Shown: positions 20,667-30,482, counted from the first letter of the stretch. The stretch: 64,000 bases of DNA from an uncultured Tenacibaculum sp. (GCA_947504185.1 CANNGJ010000001.1:62001-126000), one strand, 5' to 3'. The notes: a model not told the origin generated them from the sequence alone. Numbers and translations are program-made.

Positions 20667-20688
20667 AAAACAAGTATGATTTAGCTTG

Positions 20689-20696
20689 CAAATATA
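20689..20696 (-). promoter_or_regulatory. -7 promoter element TATATTTG for feoAB
   Basis: exact TAnnTTTG on minus strand, 23 bp upstream of feoA ATG. Confidence 0.5.
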
Positions 20697-20789
20697 CTAA
20701 AATAGAATCGTTCTAAACAATATAACTCAATCATTCTCAAGTTTTCATTTATGCGTTGTTGGCTGCCTATGAAATCTTATATTTGCTGT

Positions 20790-21941
20790 ATGACTTTCGA
20801 TCAAATCATAGGGCAAGAACATATAAAAAAACACTTACAGCAATCTGCTGAAAATAACCGAATTCCTCATGCGCAACTTTTTATTGGAAAAGAGGGATGC
20901 GGTACTTTACCAATGGCGATTGCTTATGCACAATATTTATTATGTAATTCTTCAACAAATGCTGAAGCTTGCAATATAAAATGTAATAAACTCCAGCACC
21001 CTGATTTACATTTTGCTTTTCCTGTTACTACGAACGACAATGTAAAAAGACATCCGGTAAGTAATTTGTTTTTAAACGATTGGAGAACTTTTATTGATGA
21101 GCAGCCTTACGGAAGTTTATTTAATTGGCTACAACATATTGGTGTAGGAAATAAACAAGGACAAATAGGCGTTGATGAAGCTGAAGATATTGTTAAGAAA
21201 TTACAGTTAAAATCTTACGAAGGTGGCTTTAAAGTGATGATTATTTGGATGGCTGAAAAAATGAACATCGCAGCGTCTAATAAACTATTAAAGCTGATTG
21301 AAGAGCCTCCTAGTAAAACTATATTTTTATTAGTTACTGAAGATGAAGGTCAAATTATAAATACCATAAAATCTAGATGTCAAGCATTACACTTTCCTTC
21401 GTTAAGTGATAGTGATATTGCAACAACTTTAGTTAAAAAAGAAGATGTTTCAGAAAATGAAGCTGTTAAAATTGCACACCAATCTGAAGGGAACTATAAT
21501 AAAGCACTTCATATTTTAAATAATGATTCTAACGATTTAATTTTCGAAGAATGGTTTATTACTTGGATTCGTGCAGCTTTTAAAGCTAAGGGTAATGCTG
21601 CTGTTATTCAAGATTTAATTGGATGGTCTGATGCTATTGCTAAGTCGGGTCGCGAAACTCAAAAACAATTTTTACAATACTGTTTGCAGTTCTTTAGACA
21701 AGCATTATTGCTAAACTACGGAACTCCTGATTTAGTTTTCTTAGAAACTAAAACCAATAATTTTAAGTTAGAAAAATTTGCTCCTTTTGTTCATAGTGGT
21801 AACATTTTAACAATTGAAAAAGAAGTAAATGATGCTCAATACCATATAGAAAGAAACGGAAATGCTAAAATTATTTTATTAGATTTATCAATTAAATTAA
21901 CGCGTCTTTTACATAGTAAAGAAGAAAAAATTCAATCATAA
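20790..21941 (+). CDS. holB: DNA polymerase III subunit delta'
   Basis: MTFDQIIGQEHIKKHLQQSAENNRIPHAQLFIGKEGCG...; KLLKLIEEPPSKTIFLLVTED; start moved from 20751 to the internal ATG. Confidence 0.88.
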   Translation: MTFDQIIGQEHIKKHLQQSAENNRIPHAQLFIGKEGCGTLPMAIAYAQYLLCNSSTNAEACNIKCNKLQHPDLHFAFPVTTNDNVKRHPVSNLFLNDWRTFIDEQPYGSLFNWLQHIGVGNKQGQIGVDEAEDIVKKLQLKSYEGGFKVMIIWMAEKMNIAASNKLLKLIEEPPSKTIFLLVTEDEGQIINTIKSRCQALHFPSLSDSDIATTLVKKEDVSENEAVKIAHQSEGNYNKALHILNNDSNDLIFEEWFITWIRAAFKAKGNAAVIQDLIGWSDAIAKSGRETQKQFLQYCLQFFRQALLLNYGTPDLVFLETKTNNFKLEKFAPFVHSGNILTIEKEVNDAQYHIERNGNAKIILLDLSIKLTRLLHSKEEKIQS

Positions 21942-21943
21942 TT

Positions 21944-22408
21944 ATGAAAACAAAACTTATACTTTTCGCCTTTATTTTCGGAATGCTTTTTGCTGCCTGT
22001 AAACAAGAAAAAAAATCGTTGAATGATTTTATGATTGGTAATTGGCAAACTGAATATATAAAAATTGAAATGCCAACAGTTAATAAAACTGACAGCACCT
22101 CTGTTTTCGAAGATGATTTTAGCAAACCAAATACTGGTAGAGCGCAATCAACTTATAAAAACGACGGAACATTCTCTGCTTGGTTTAAACAACCAGATGG
22201 TAAAAAAGTTGGTGAAACTGGCGGAACATGGAAAACAAAAGGAGATAGCTTATATGTAGATTATCCATATCTTGGTAAACAAGTGCAAGCTTGGTATTTA
22301 ATTAAAAAAACGAACCAAGGTTTTACTGGAAAAGTAATTTACGATTGGGATAATGATGGTGAATTCGATGACACCTTACTAATGAAATCAAAAAGAATTG
22401 AACTATAA
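21944..22408 (+). CDS. putative lipoprotein
   Basis: 154 aa; lipobox-like FAACKQEK. Confidence 0.65.
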   Translation: MKTKLILFAFIFGMLFAACKQEKKSLNDFMIGNWQTEYIKIEMPTVNKTDSTSVFEDDFSKPNTGRAQSTYKNDGTFSAWFKQPDGKKVGETGGTWKTKGDSLYVDYPYLGKQVQAWYLIKKTNQGFTGKVIYDWDNDGEFDDTLLMKSKRIEL

Positions 22409-22411
22409 AAA

Positions 22412-23872
22412 TTGCTAAACTTCAATAATATATCACTACGAATTAGAATATTTTTATCAATGATACTTTTAGTATTATTGGCATCAATCTTAATTGTAAC
22501 TGTAACCATTTATCAATATGGTGAACAAACAGATCACTATAACATTCAACGCTTTAACAGAAAAGAAAGTGCTACCAAACACGACATAGAAATTGAGTTA
22601 AAACGCAAAACTACTTATCCTGTTACTACGGATAATTTATCGAAAATTTTCCAGGACAGAATTTATGACATCGCTTATGTACATAAACTTACTGTGTCAA
22701 TCTATGACATGAATGGTCATCTTTTAAAATCATCTATCCCTTATAATTTTGATAAAAAAGAAGGTACAGATTTAGTTCCAGATGTGATTACTGAACTTGC
22801 TAACAATTCTAATCATAAAATATTAAAAAGTAGAACTGATAAAGGTATCACCTATCAATCGTCATATACTTACATAAACGATACTCGATTTAAACGAATT
22901 GGAATTTTAGAATTACAAATTGCACAAGACAATGAGGAACAAAAACAAGAGCTTAGAGAGTTTATTTCTCGTCTACTTCTGGTGTATCTTCTAATGTTTA
23001 TTATCGCAATTGCTTTAGCTTATTTTTTATCAAGTTATATCACTAGATCTATTCAAACAATTTCTGAAAAGATTAAGGAAACTCGTTTAAATAAACGAAA
23101 CGAAAAGATTACATTAAACTCTGCTAGTTCAGAAATAAACTCTTTAGTTGATTCATATAATAATATGATCGATCAATTAGAAGATAGTGCGGTTAGATTA
23201 GCTAGAAGTGAGCGTGAACAAGCTTGGAGGGAAATGGCAAAACAGGTAGCCCACGAAATTAAAAATCCGCTAACACCAATGCGTCTTTCAGTTCAAAGTT
23301 TCGAGAGACGATTTGATCCTAAAGACCCGAAGATTAAACAAAAAATGTCTGAATATAGTGAAACACTTATTCAGCAAATAGATGTAATGAGTTCTATCGC
23401 ATCAGCTTTTTCTGATTTTGCAAAAATGCCCACACAACGTCGCGAAAAATTAAATGTTGTTGATGTTGTAAAACACTCGTTAGATATTTTTACTGAAGAT
23501 TATATTCATTACATCCCACAAGAATCAGAAATATATGCTAATTTAGATAAAACTCAATTAGTTAGAATCTTAACAAATCTTGTTAAAAATGCAACCCAAG
23601 CAATAAAACAAGGTGAAAACAACCCTAAAATTGAAGTAAAAGTAGCTTCTAAAGGAAACAACGTTAAAATTACTGTTTCTGATAACGGGAAAGGTATTAC
23701 AAATAAAAATAAAGAATTAATTTTCGAACCTAAGTTCACCACTAAAACTAGTGGAATGGGATTAGGTTTACCAATGATAAAAAATATAATTGAAGCGTAT
23801 GATGGTTCTATCAGTTTTACTTCAACCGAAGGAATTGGAACCGTTTTTACCGTAATTTTACCAAAAACATAG
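22412..23872 (+). CDS. HAMP-domain sensor histidine kinase (NtrY-like)
   Basis: 486 aa from TTG; two TMs, AHEIKNPLTPMRLSVQSFERRFD, NLVKNATQAIKQG, GMGLGLPMIKNI. Confidence 0.9.
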   Translation: MLNFNNISLRIRIFLSMILLVLLASILIVTVTIYQYGEQTDHYNIQRFNRKESATKHDIEIELKRKTTYPVTTDNLSKIFQDRIYDIAYVHKLTVSIYDMNGHLLKSSIPYNFDKKEGTDLVPDVITELANNSNHKILKSRTDKGITYQSSYTYINDTRFKRIGILELQIAQDNEEQKQELREFISRLLLVYLLMFIIAIALAYFLSSYITRSIQTISEKIKETRLNKRNEKITLNSASSEINSLVDSYNNMIDQLEDSAVRLARSEREQAWREMAKQVAHEIKNPLTPMRLSVQSFERRFDPKDPKIKQKMSEYSETLIQQIDVMSSIASAFSDFAKMPTQRREKLNVVDVVKHSLDIFTEDYIHYIPQESEIYANLDKTQLVRILTNLVKNATQAIKQGENNPKIEVKVASKGNNVKITVSDNGKGITNKNKELIFEPKFTTKTSGMGLGLPMIKNIIEAYDGSISFTSTEGIGTVFTVILPKT

Positions 23873-23876
23873 CCAA

Positions 23877-24659
23877 ATGAATTTTGAAAATATTTTAGTT
23901 GACATCGCTAATGGATTAGCAAAAATTACAATCAACAGACCTAAAAAATTAAACGCATTAAACTCAGCTACTATTGCTGAATTAAGCACAGCTTTTAAAA
24001 CTCTAGAAGACAACAAAGATGTAAAAGTAATAATCATTACTGGTAGCGGGGAAAAAGCATTTGTTGCTGGTGCAGATATTTCTGAGTTTGCAAATTTCTC
24101 TGTAGAAGAGGGTCGTAAATTAGCAAAACTAGGACAAGAATCTTTATTTGATTTAGTTGAAAACTTATCGACTCCAGTAATTGCAGCAGTTAATGGATTT
24201 GCTTTAGGTGGTGGATTAGAACTAGCAATGGCTTCTCATTTTAGAGTAGCTTCTGACAACGCAAAAATGGGTTTACCAGAAGTATCTTTAGGTGTTATTC
24301 CAGGATATGGAGGTACACAGCGTTTACCACAATTAGTTGGTAAAGGAAAAGCAATGGAATTAATTATGACTGCTGGAATGATTTCAGCAGATGAAGCCAA
24401 AGATTGTGGTTTAGTAAATCATGTTGTTACACTAGAAGAGTTAATGCCTTTAGCGGAAAAATTAGCTTCAAAAATTATGAGAAACTCTTCTGTTGCAATT
24501 AGTGCAGCTATTAGAGCAGTAAATGACAACTTTAAAGATGGTATAAACGGCTATGAAACAGAAATAGCTGAATTCGGAGATTGCTTTGGCACTGAAGATT
24601 TTAAAGAAGGTACTACTGCATTTTTAGAAAAAAGAAAACCTAATTTTCCTGGAGCCTAA
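23877..24659 (+). CDS. enoyl-CoA hydratase/isomerase family protein
   Basis: 260 aa; AFVAGADISEFANF, GGGLELAMASHFRVAS, GVIPGYGGTQRLPQLVG. Confidence 0.93.
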   Translation: MNFENILVDIANGLAKITINRPKKLNALNSATIAELSTAFKTLEDNKDVKVIIITGSGEKAFVAGADISEFANFSVEEGRKLAKLGQESLFDLVENLSTPVIAAVNGFALGGGLELAMASHFRVASDNAKMGLPEVSLGVIPGYGGTQRLPQLVGKGKAMELIMTAGMISADEAKDCGLVNHVVTLEELMPLAEKLASKIMRNSSVAISAAIRAVNDNFKDGINGYETEIAEFGDCFGTEDFKEGTTAFLEKRKPNFPGA

Positions 24660-24660
24660 T

Positions 24661-26382
24661 TTGAAAAAACTTGTTGAAATACTATTAGTACTTAGCTTCT
24701 ACTCTATATTGCTCCCTAAAATTCATGGGCAAAGAAGTAGTGAGGCTAAAACTCTTTTAGATTCTATTAACAAAACAATTAATTACAATGCAAATCCGTA
24801 CGTTGTAATTAGTCTTTCAGAAAACTTACTTCAATTAGGAGAAAAAGAAAAAGACACTTTTTTAATTATTAGAGCATTACATCATTTAGGCAGAAGAAAT
24901 CAATTTGCAAATGAAAACTATAAATCTATCTCTTATTTTAAGAGAGAGTTGGTTTATTTTTCAAACAACTTACTTTCAGAAAAAGTAAAAAAAGAATTAA
25001 TAGGTACCGAAATAGCTCCGGTTGAAATCTATGCTCAATTAGGAAATAATTATTCCAATTTAGGTGATAAAAAAACTGCTTTAGACTTTTTTAATAAATC
25101 TAAAGACATTGCCGAAAAAGAAGATTTACCGTTCTATAAAGCTGTTGTTCCTATTTTAATAGGAGAAATTAAGGTAGGTATAAAAGAATATGACCAAGCT
25201 ATTAAAAACTATAAAATTGGTTTAAAAAGGTTAGAGTCATCTAAAGTCATAGATGAAAAAACTAAGATATTTAATAGCTCAATAACTGTTACAAGTATAG
25301 CCAACACATATCTTCTTAAAAATCAAATAGATTCAGCTAAACTTATTTTAAATCATGGTATTAGTAAAAGTTATCACACAAACACAAAAAGTAGTGAACT
25401 AAGTTTTGATATTATTAAAGCTGAAATTTTAATTCTTGAAAATAAATTAGACCAAGCTTTAAAACAGTATGAAATTATTGAAAAGAAATCTAACATATTA
25501 GATCCCTCTAAAGGAATATTATATTATTATGATGGATATGCTAAATGCTTAGCTAAACTTGAAAAATATAATGAGGCAGCTGATTTAATGGAAAAAGGAA
25601 TTCTTATTAGATTAAAAGAAGCAAAAGATTTTAGTTTATCTGAAGATTATAAACAATTAGCTAAGTATTATAAAGCCGCTGGTAATATTGAAAAATCTAA
25701 TGCATATTTCGAAAAATACGTGTTAAGTCAAACCGCTTTAGAAAAAAATAAACGAGATGTAATTAAAGAGTTCCACGAAGGTGAATTACAGAGTTTAAAT
25801 TCTCAAAAGGAACAACAACGAAAAATCACTTCTTTTTTAATTATTGGGGGTACAATGGTTATAGTTCTATTACTCTTATATTTATTCATCTTGTCAAAAA
25901 GAAAAAAGAAAAACACACAAAAATTTACCGAATTATTAAACAAAATTGAGTCTTTAGAACAACAACAAAACTTGGTTGATACTAAAGATAATATTCTTGA
26001 TGAAAAGTCGACATCAGATATTAATAAAGAAACATTTGATGAAATTTTAGCCGGCTTACAAAAAATTGAAGAACAACACTATTATTTAAAGCAAGAGTGT
26101 AATTCTTATAATGTTGCAAAAAAAATTAAGACCAATACCTCTTATTTATCTAAAGTAATAAATGCTCATTATCAAAAGAATTTTAATACTTATATTAATG
26201 ATTTAAGAATCAATTACGCAATTTTAAAGCTAAAAGAAGACTCAAGGTTTAGATCATATTCTATTCAATCTATTTCCGAAGATATCGGATATAAAAGCAC
26301 TGATTCCTTTACAAAATATTTTAAAAGAAGAACTGGATTGTTACCATCAGTTTATATAAAAAAACTGAATTCTATTACCTAA
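24661..26382 (+). CDS. TPR-containing AraC-type helix-turn-helix regulator (membrane-spanning)
   Basis: 573 aa from TTG; signal/TPRs, TM (ITSFLIIGGTMVIVLLLLYLFIL), C-terminal AraC HTH (SIQSISEDIGYKSTDSFTKYFKRRTGLLPSVY). Confidence 0.85.
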   Translation: MKKLVEILLVLSFYSILLPKIHGQRSSEAKTLLDSINKTINYNANPYVVISLSENLLQLGEKEKDTFLIIRALHHLGRRNQFANENYKSISYFKRELVYFSNNLLSEKVKKELIGTEIAPVEIYAQLGNNYSNLGDKKTALDFFNKSKDIAEKEDLPFYKAVVPILIGEIKVGIKEYDQAIKNYKIGLKRLESSKVIDEKTKIFNSSITVTSIANTYLLKNQIDSAKLILNHGISKSYHTNTKSSELSFDIIKAEILILENKLDQALKQYEIIEKKSNILDPSKGILYYYDGYAKCLAKLEKYNEAADLMEKGILIRLKEAKDFSLSEDYKQLAKYYKAAGNIEKSNAYFEKYVLSQTALEKNKRDVIKEFHEGELQSLNSQKEQQRKITSFLIIGGTMVIVLLLLYLFILSKRKKKNTQKFTELLNKIESLEQQQNLVDTKDNILDEKSTSDINKETFDEILAGLQKIEEQHYYLKQECNSYNVAKKIKTNTSYLSKVINAHYQKNFNTYINDLRINYAILKLKEDSRFRSYSIQSISEDIGYKSTDSFTKYFKRRTGLLPSVYIKKLNSIT

Positions 26383-26405
26383 TAAATTCTTTAAAACTAT
26401 CATTT

Positions 26406-26435
26406 CAAGCCCTAAATTTATAAATTTAGGGCTTG
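26406..26435. terminator. intrinsic terminator (30-bp perfect palindrome)
   Basis: CAAGCCCTAAATTTATAAATTTAGGGCTTG followed by T-rich tract. Confidence 0.7.
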
Positions 26436-26611
26436 TGTTTTTTACAACCTTAGATAAATTTAAAAAACGCATCAATACCCTAAAAACAAACAACTTATAT
26501 GTATTTTTAATTACCCTATTTTCTTAAAACTAGATATACTTTCCTTGTTATATAGCTTTTTAAATCAAATATTTGTTACAGAAATCAAACCAAGTCTAAA
26601 TCAATTCAATT

Positions 26612-27001
26612 ATGAACAAAACGACAAAAACTGTAGTAATTATATTCTTATTTCTTCTTCTTGGTGGATTGTTTGGATACACCGTAGGATCATCTATAAA
26701 AAGTATAGATAAATCTAAAAACATTACACAAGTACTAAAAGACAATTGTGATTGTAAAGAAGTAAATCAAATCATTTATGCAAAAGGGATTCAATATGGT
26801 TCCAATGGTTTAAGTACTGAAAAAGGAGAATATCAATTAGTGGACTGTAAATTTTTTTCTGTAAAAAAAGAAGCACAAAAAATTCAAGATTTATTATCAT
26901 CTAAAATAAAAGGCTTTAATACAGTTGATTTATTAGAACTAGAATTTGTAAACGGAAATAGATCTGAAACTATTATTATTAAAAACGGAGAGATTCAATA
27001 A
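26612..27001 (+). CDS. hypothetical protein, single N-terminal TM
   Basis: 129 aa MNKTTKTVVIIFLFLLLGGLFGYTVG... Confidence 0.65.
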   Translation: MNKTTKTVVIIFLFLLLGGLFGYTVGSSIKSIDKSKNITQVLKDNCDCKEVNQIIYAKGIQYGSNGLSTEKGEYQLVDCKFFSVKKEAQKIQDLLSSKIKGFNTVDLLELEFVNGNRSETIIIKNGEIQ

Positions 27002-27013
27002 AAAGAAAAAATT

Positions 27014-27088
27014 ATGATACCAATTGTTATTAAAGTAATTGTAGAAAGTATAGAGTTTATTATAAAAATATTATCATATATAATTTAA
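27014..27088 (+). CDS. candidate 24-aa amphipathic peptide
   Basis: ATG..TAA MIPIVIKVIVESIEFIIKILSYII, 12 nt after the stop of the upstream gene; polar residues K7/E11/E14/K18/S21 fall on one helical face. Confidence 0.35.
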   Translation: MIPIVIKVIVESIEFIIKILSYII

Positions 27089-27269
27089 GTTAAGAAGACT
27101 TGAAACGTAAAATGTAATTTCATTCTATAGAAATAAAAAAATAGATTTCATATCACACTAAATCACCAACCATAATAATTTGAAAAAAGTAAAAACTATT
27201 CAATTATAGAAAAATATAACAAATAACTAAATCTTTATTAACCTGTCGATTTAAAAACTTATTATATAT

Positions 27270-27298
27270 AAAAAGCATCTAGAAACTAGATGCTTTTT
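27270..27298. terminator. intrinsic terminator (perfect stem, bidirectional)
   Basis: AAAAAGCATCTAG-AAA-CTAGATGCTTTTT. Confidence 0.7.
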
Positions 27299-27437
27299 AT
27301 AATTTAAGGGGGTAACAATTAATAAGGGGGTTATATTTTGTCTAAAACAAATATATGTTTTTTTTAATGAAAATAAAATTTTAACATAAAATTATTGCAA
27401 AAAACACCTATTTACTGAATTATTCTTATAAATATAG

Positions 27438-28091
27438 TTATTTAAACCCATTCCATTCATTTTCAAATTGACTTAAAAAGACTTCCATAAATTGATGTCT
27501 CTCTTCTGCAATTTCTTTTCCTGCTTTAGTATTCATTTTATCTTTTAACAGTAATAATTTTTCATAAAAGTGGTTAATTGTTGGAGTTGTAGAATTTTTA
27601 TATTCTTCTTTAGTCATATTTAAGTTTGGTGGAATTTCTGGATTGTGCAATTCACGATTTTTAAAACCCCCATAGTTAAAACAACGAGCAATACCTATAG
27701 CTCCAATAGCATCTAATCTATCTGCATCCTGAATTACGTCTAACTCTGATGATTTAAATTTTTGCTCAAAATTCCCTCCTTTAAAGGAGATGTTTTTAAT
27801 GATGTTCTCAACATGAACAATAATGTCTTCACTTACTTTTTCTTTCTCTAAAAACGCTCTTGCTTTTTTAGGGCCTACTGTTTCATCTCCATTATAAAAT
27901 TTACTATCTGCAATATCATGCAATAATGCACCTAAAGAAACTACAAAAACATCTACATTTTCGTTCTTAGCTATTAACAAAGAGTTTTTATATACTCTTT
28001 CAACATGAAAATAATCATGACCTCCTTCAGCTCCTTTTAAAGTTCCTTTTACAAACTCAATGGTATTTTGTACAATCTGTTCTTTATTCAT
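27438..28091 (-). CDS. HD-domain phosphohydrolase
   Basis: 217 aa; HDYFHVERVYKNSLLIA, LLHDIADSKF, DADRLDAIGAIGIARCF. Confidence 0.9.
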   Translation of the reverse strand: MNKEQIVQNTIEFVKGTLKGAEGGHDYFHVERVYKNSLLIAKNENVDVFVVSLGALLHDIADSKFYNGDETVGPKKARAFLEKEKVSEDIIVHVENIIKNISFKGGNFEQKFKSSELDVIQDADRLDAIGAIGIARCFNYGGFKNRELHNPEIPPNLNMTKEEYKNSTTPTINHFYEKLLLLKDKMNTKAGKEIAEERHQFMEVFLSQFENEWNGFK

Positions 28092-28102
28092 TTTTCAAAA
28101 AT

Positions 28103-28133
28103 AAAAATCCTGTACTAATAAGCACAGGGTTTT
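28103..28133 (-). terminator. intrinsic terminator after asd
   Basis: AAAACCCTGTGC..GTACAGGATTTTT on minus strand. Confidence 0.55.
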
Positions 28134-28153
28134 AATATTATTTAAGTTTGTTA

Positions 28154-29161
28154 TTAAACTATAACTGAAGTTTTAACTAAGTTATTGGCAACTAAATACT
28201 CAGCAATTTGAATAGTGTTTGTAGCCGCTCCTTTTCGTAAATTATCAGAAACAATAAACATATTCAAGGCATTTTCTCTTGATAAATCTCTACGGATTCT
28301 ACCAACAAAAACATCATCTTTTCCTTCTGAGTAAAAAGGCATCGGATATTCATTATTTTCTGGATTATCTTGTACTGTTACCCCATCAGTTTTAGATAAA
28401 ATATTGCGCACTTCTTCAACAGTAAAATGATTGTCAAATTCAATATTCACTGCCTCTGAATGACCACCAACTACAGGAATTCGAACACAAGTTGCAGTTA
28501 TTGCAATACTAGGATCACTTAAAATTTTATGTGTTTCTCTCACTAGCTTTAATTCTTCTTTGGTATAACCTGCTTCTTCAAAAACATCACAATGCGGCAG
28601 TGCATTTTTATGAATTTGATATGGATATGCATTTTCTCCATCAACTCCATTAGCCTCGTTTTCTAACTGACGTACTGCTTTTACCCCGGTACCTGTAATA
28701 GATTGATAGGTAGAAATAACCAAGCGATTAACTCCATATTTTTTATGTAACGGAGCTAATGCCAATACCATTTGTATTGTTGAGCAATTAGGGTTTGCTA
28801 TAATTTTATCATCTTCGGTTAATTCTGAAGCATTAATCTCTGGAACAATTAATTTTTTAGACGGATCCATTCTCCAAGCAGAAGAATTATCAATAACTGT
28901 TGTTCCAATTGCTGCAAATTTAGGAGCCCATTCTAACGAGGTATTTCCTCCTGCTGAAAACAAAGCTACATCTGGCTTCATTTCAACTGCTGTTTCTAAA
29001 CCTACAATCGTATAATTGGTTCCTTTAAATTCAATTTGATTTCCTACCGAACGTGCTGATGCCACAGGAATTAATTCTGTTACAGGAAAATTACGTTCTG
29101 CTAATATTTGTAACATTACATTACCTACCATACCGGTAGCGCCTACAACTGCTAATCTCAT
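28154..29161 (-). CDS. asd: aspartate-semialdehyde dehydrogenase
   Basis: 335 aa; VGATGMVGNVMLQIL, NPNCSTIQMVLAL, RIPVVGGHSEAVNIEF. Confidence 0.94.
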   Translation of the reverse strand: MRLAVVGATGMVGNVMLQILAERNFPVTELIPVASARSVGNQIEFKGTNYTIVGLETAVEMKPDVALFSAGGNTSLEWAPKFAAIGTTVIDNSSAWRMDPSKKLIVPEINASELTEDDKIIANPNCSTIQMVLALAPLHKKYGVNRLVISTYQSITGTGVKAVRQLENEANGVDGENAYPYQIHKNALPHCDVFEEAGYTKEELKLVRETHKILSDPSIAITATCVRIPVVGGHSEAVNIEFDNHFTVEEVRNILSKTDGVTVQDNPENNEYPMPFYSEGKDDVFVGRIRRDLSRENALNMFIVSDNLRKGAATNTIQIAEYLVANNLVKTSVIV

Positions 29162-29309
29162 TTTGTGTGTTGTTTTATATTGAAGTACAAAGGTTTAAAA
29201 AAATCGAATTAGTTGTATCTCTTTTTATTAAAATTTTTAGTTAAAGTTGAAAAAACATCACATTTAATGTAAAAAGTAATATTTTAAACACTAAAAATCA
29301 AAAAAATAG

Positions 29310-29317
29310 TACATTTG
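29310..29317 (+). promoter_or_regulatory. -7 promoter element TACATTTG for trhO
   Basis: exact TAnnTTTG, 51 bp upstream of ATG; followed by hairpin CGATTTT-AA-AAAATCG (29321-29336). Confidence 0.5.
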
Positions 29318-29368
29318 CATCGATTTTAAAAAATCGCAACATATTTTGTTTAACTAAAAAAGTATAGC

Positions 29369-30400
29369 ATGCAACTGTACAACAAGTTAAGCGCTGAAGA
29401 ACGCGCTAAATTAATAGACGAAGCGGGAAAAGACCGTTTAACCATCTCTTTCTATCAATATTTCAAGATAGAAAATCCAACTTTATTTAGAAATAAATTA
29501 TTCCTTGAATGGGATGCTTTAGATGTTTTAGGAAGAACTTATGTTTCTTACGAAGGTATCAATGCTCAAATCTCAGTTCCTTCTGAAAATTTCTTAGCTC
29601 TAAAAGATCAATTAGATGCTATTTCATTTTTAAAAGATATTCGATTAAATGTAGCTGTTGAGCAAGACAATAAATCTTTTCTAAAATTAAAAGTTAAGGT
29701 TCGTAATAAAATTGTTGCTGATGGTTTAAATGACAACACGTTTGATGTAACCGATAAAGGAGTGCATTTAAATGCAAAAGAATTTAATGAAATGTTAGCG
29801 AACCCAAATACGGTATGTGTTGATATGCGTAATCATTACGAAAGTGAAATAGGTCATTTTGATGGAGCTGTAACACCAGATGTTGATACATTTCGTGATT
29901 CTTTAGATATTATTGAAGAAGATTTAAAAGATCATAAAGAAGACAAAAACTTATTGATGTATTGTACTGGAGGAATTCGCTGTGAAAAAGCTTCTGCCTA
30001 CTACAAACACAAAGGTTTTAAAAATGTTTTTCAATTAGAAGGAGGAATTATAGAATATACTCGTCAAGTAAAATCTGAAGGAATTGAAAATAAGTTTATT
30101 GGTAAGAACTTTGTATTTGATCACCGAAGAGCTGAACGAATTACTGATGATGTAATTTCTAACTGCCATCAATGTGGAAAAGCCTGTGATGAACATACTA
30201 ATTGTGCAAATGAAGGTTGCCATTTATTATTTATCCAATGTGATGAATGTTCAGAAAAAATGGAAAATACTTGTTCTACTGAATGCCAAGAAATAATTCA
30301 ATTACCTTTCGAAGAACAAAAAGCTTTACGCAAAGGAACACATGCAAGTAATAAGATCTTTAAAAAAGGTCGCTCAGAGAAATTAAAATTTAAAAATTAA
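29369..30400 (+). CDS. trhO: rhodanese-domain tRNA uridine(34) hydroxylase
   Basis: 343 aa; CVDMRNHYESEIGHFDGA, LLMYCTGGIRCEKASAYY, Cys-rich C-terminus. Confidence 0.92.
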   Translation: MQLYNKLSAEERAKLIDEAGKDRLTISFYQYFKIENPTLFRNKLFLEWDALDVLGRTYVSYEGINAQISVPSENFLALKDQLDAISFLKDIRLNVAVEQDNKSFLKLKVKVRNKIVADGLNDNTFDVTDKGVHLNAKEFNEMLANPNTVCVDMRNHYESEIGHFDGAVTPDVDTFRDSLDIIEEDLKDHKEDKNLLMYCTGGIRCEKASAYYKHKGFKNVFQLEGGIIEYTRQVKSEGIENKFIGKNFVFDHRRAERITDDVISNCHQCGKACDEHTNCANEGCHLLFIQCDECSEKMENTCSTECQEIIQLPFEEQKALRKGTHASNKIFKKGRSEKLKFKN

Positions 30401-30417
30401 TTTTTTATTAAATATTT

Positions 30418-30445
30418 AAAAGCTCTCTTTCGAGAGCTTTTTTTT
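30418..30445 (+). terminator. intrinsic terminator after trhO
   Basis: AAAGCTCTC-TTTC-GAGAGCTTTTTTTT. Confidence 0.75.
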
Positions 30446-30482
30446 GTTTAAAAACTGTAATTTTAGCTAAAATCAATACTAT

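Noticed and set aside
21892-22259. Short ORFs overlapping the lipoprotein gene 21944-22408 on both strands
   Set aside because: The lipoprotein frame has signal peptide and lipobox; others are shadow ORFs.
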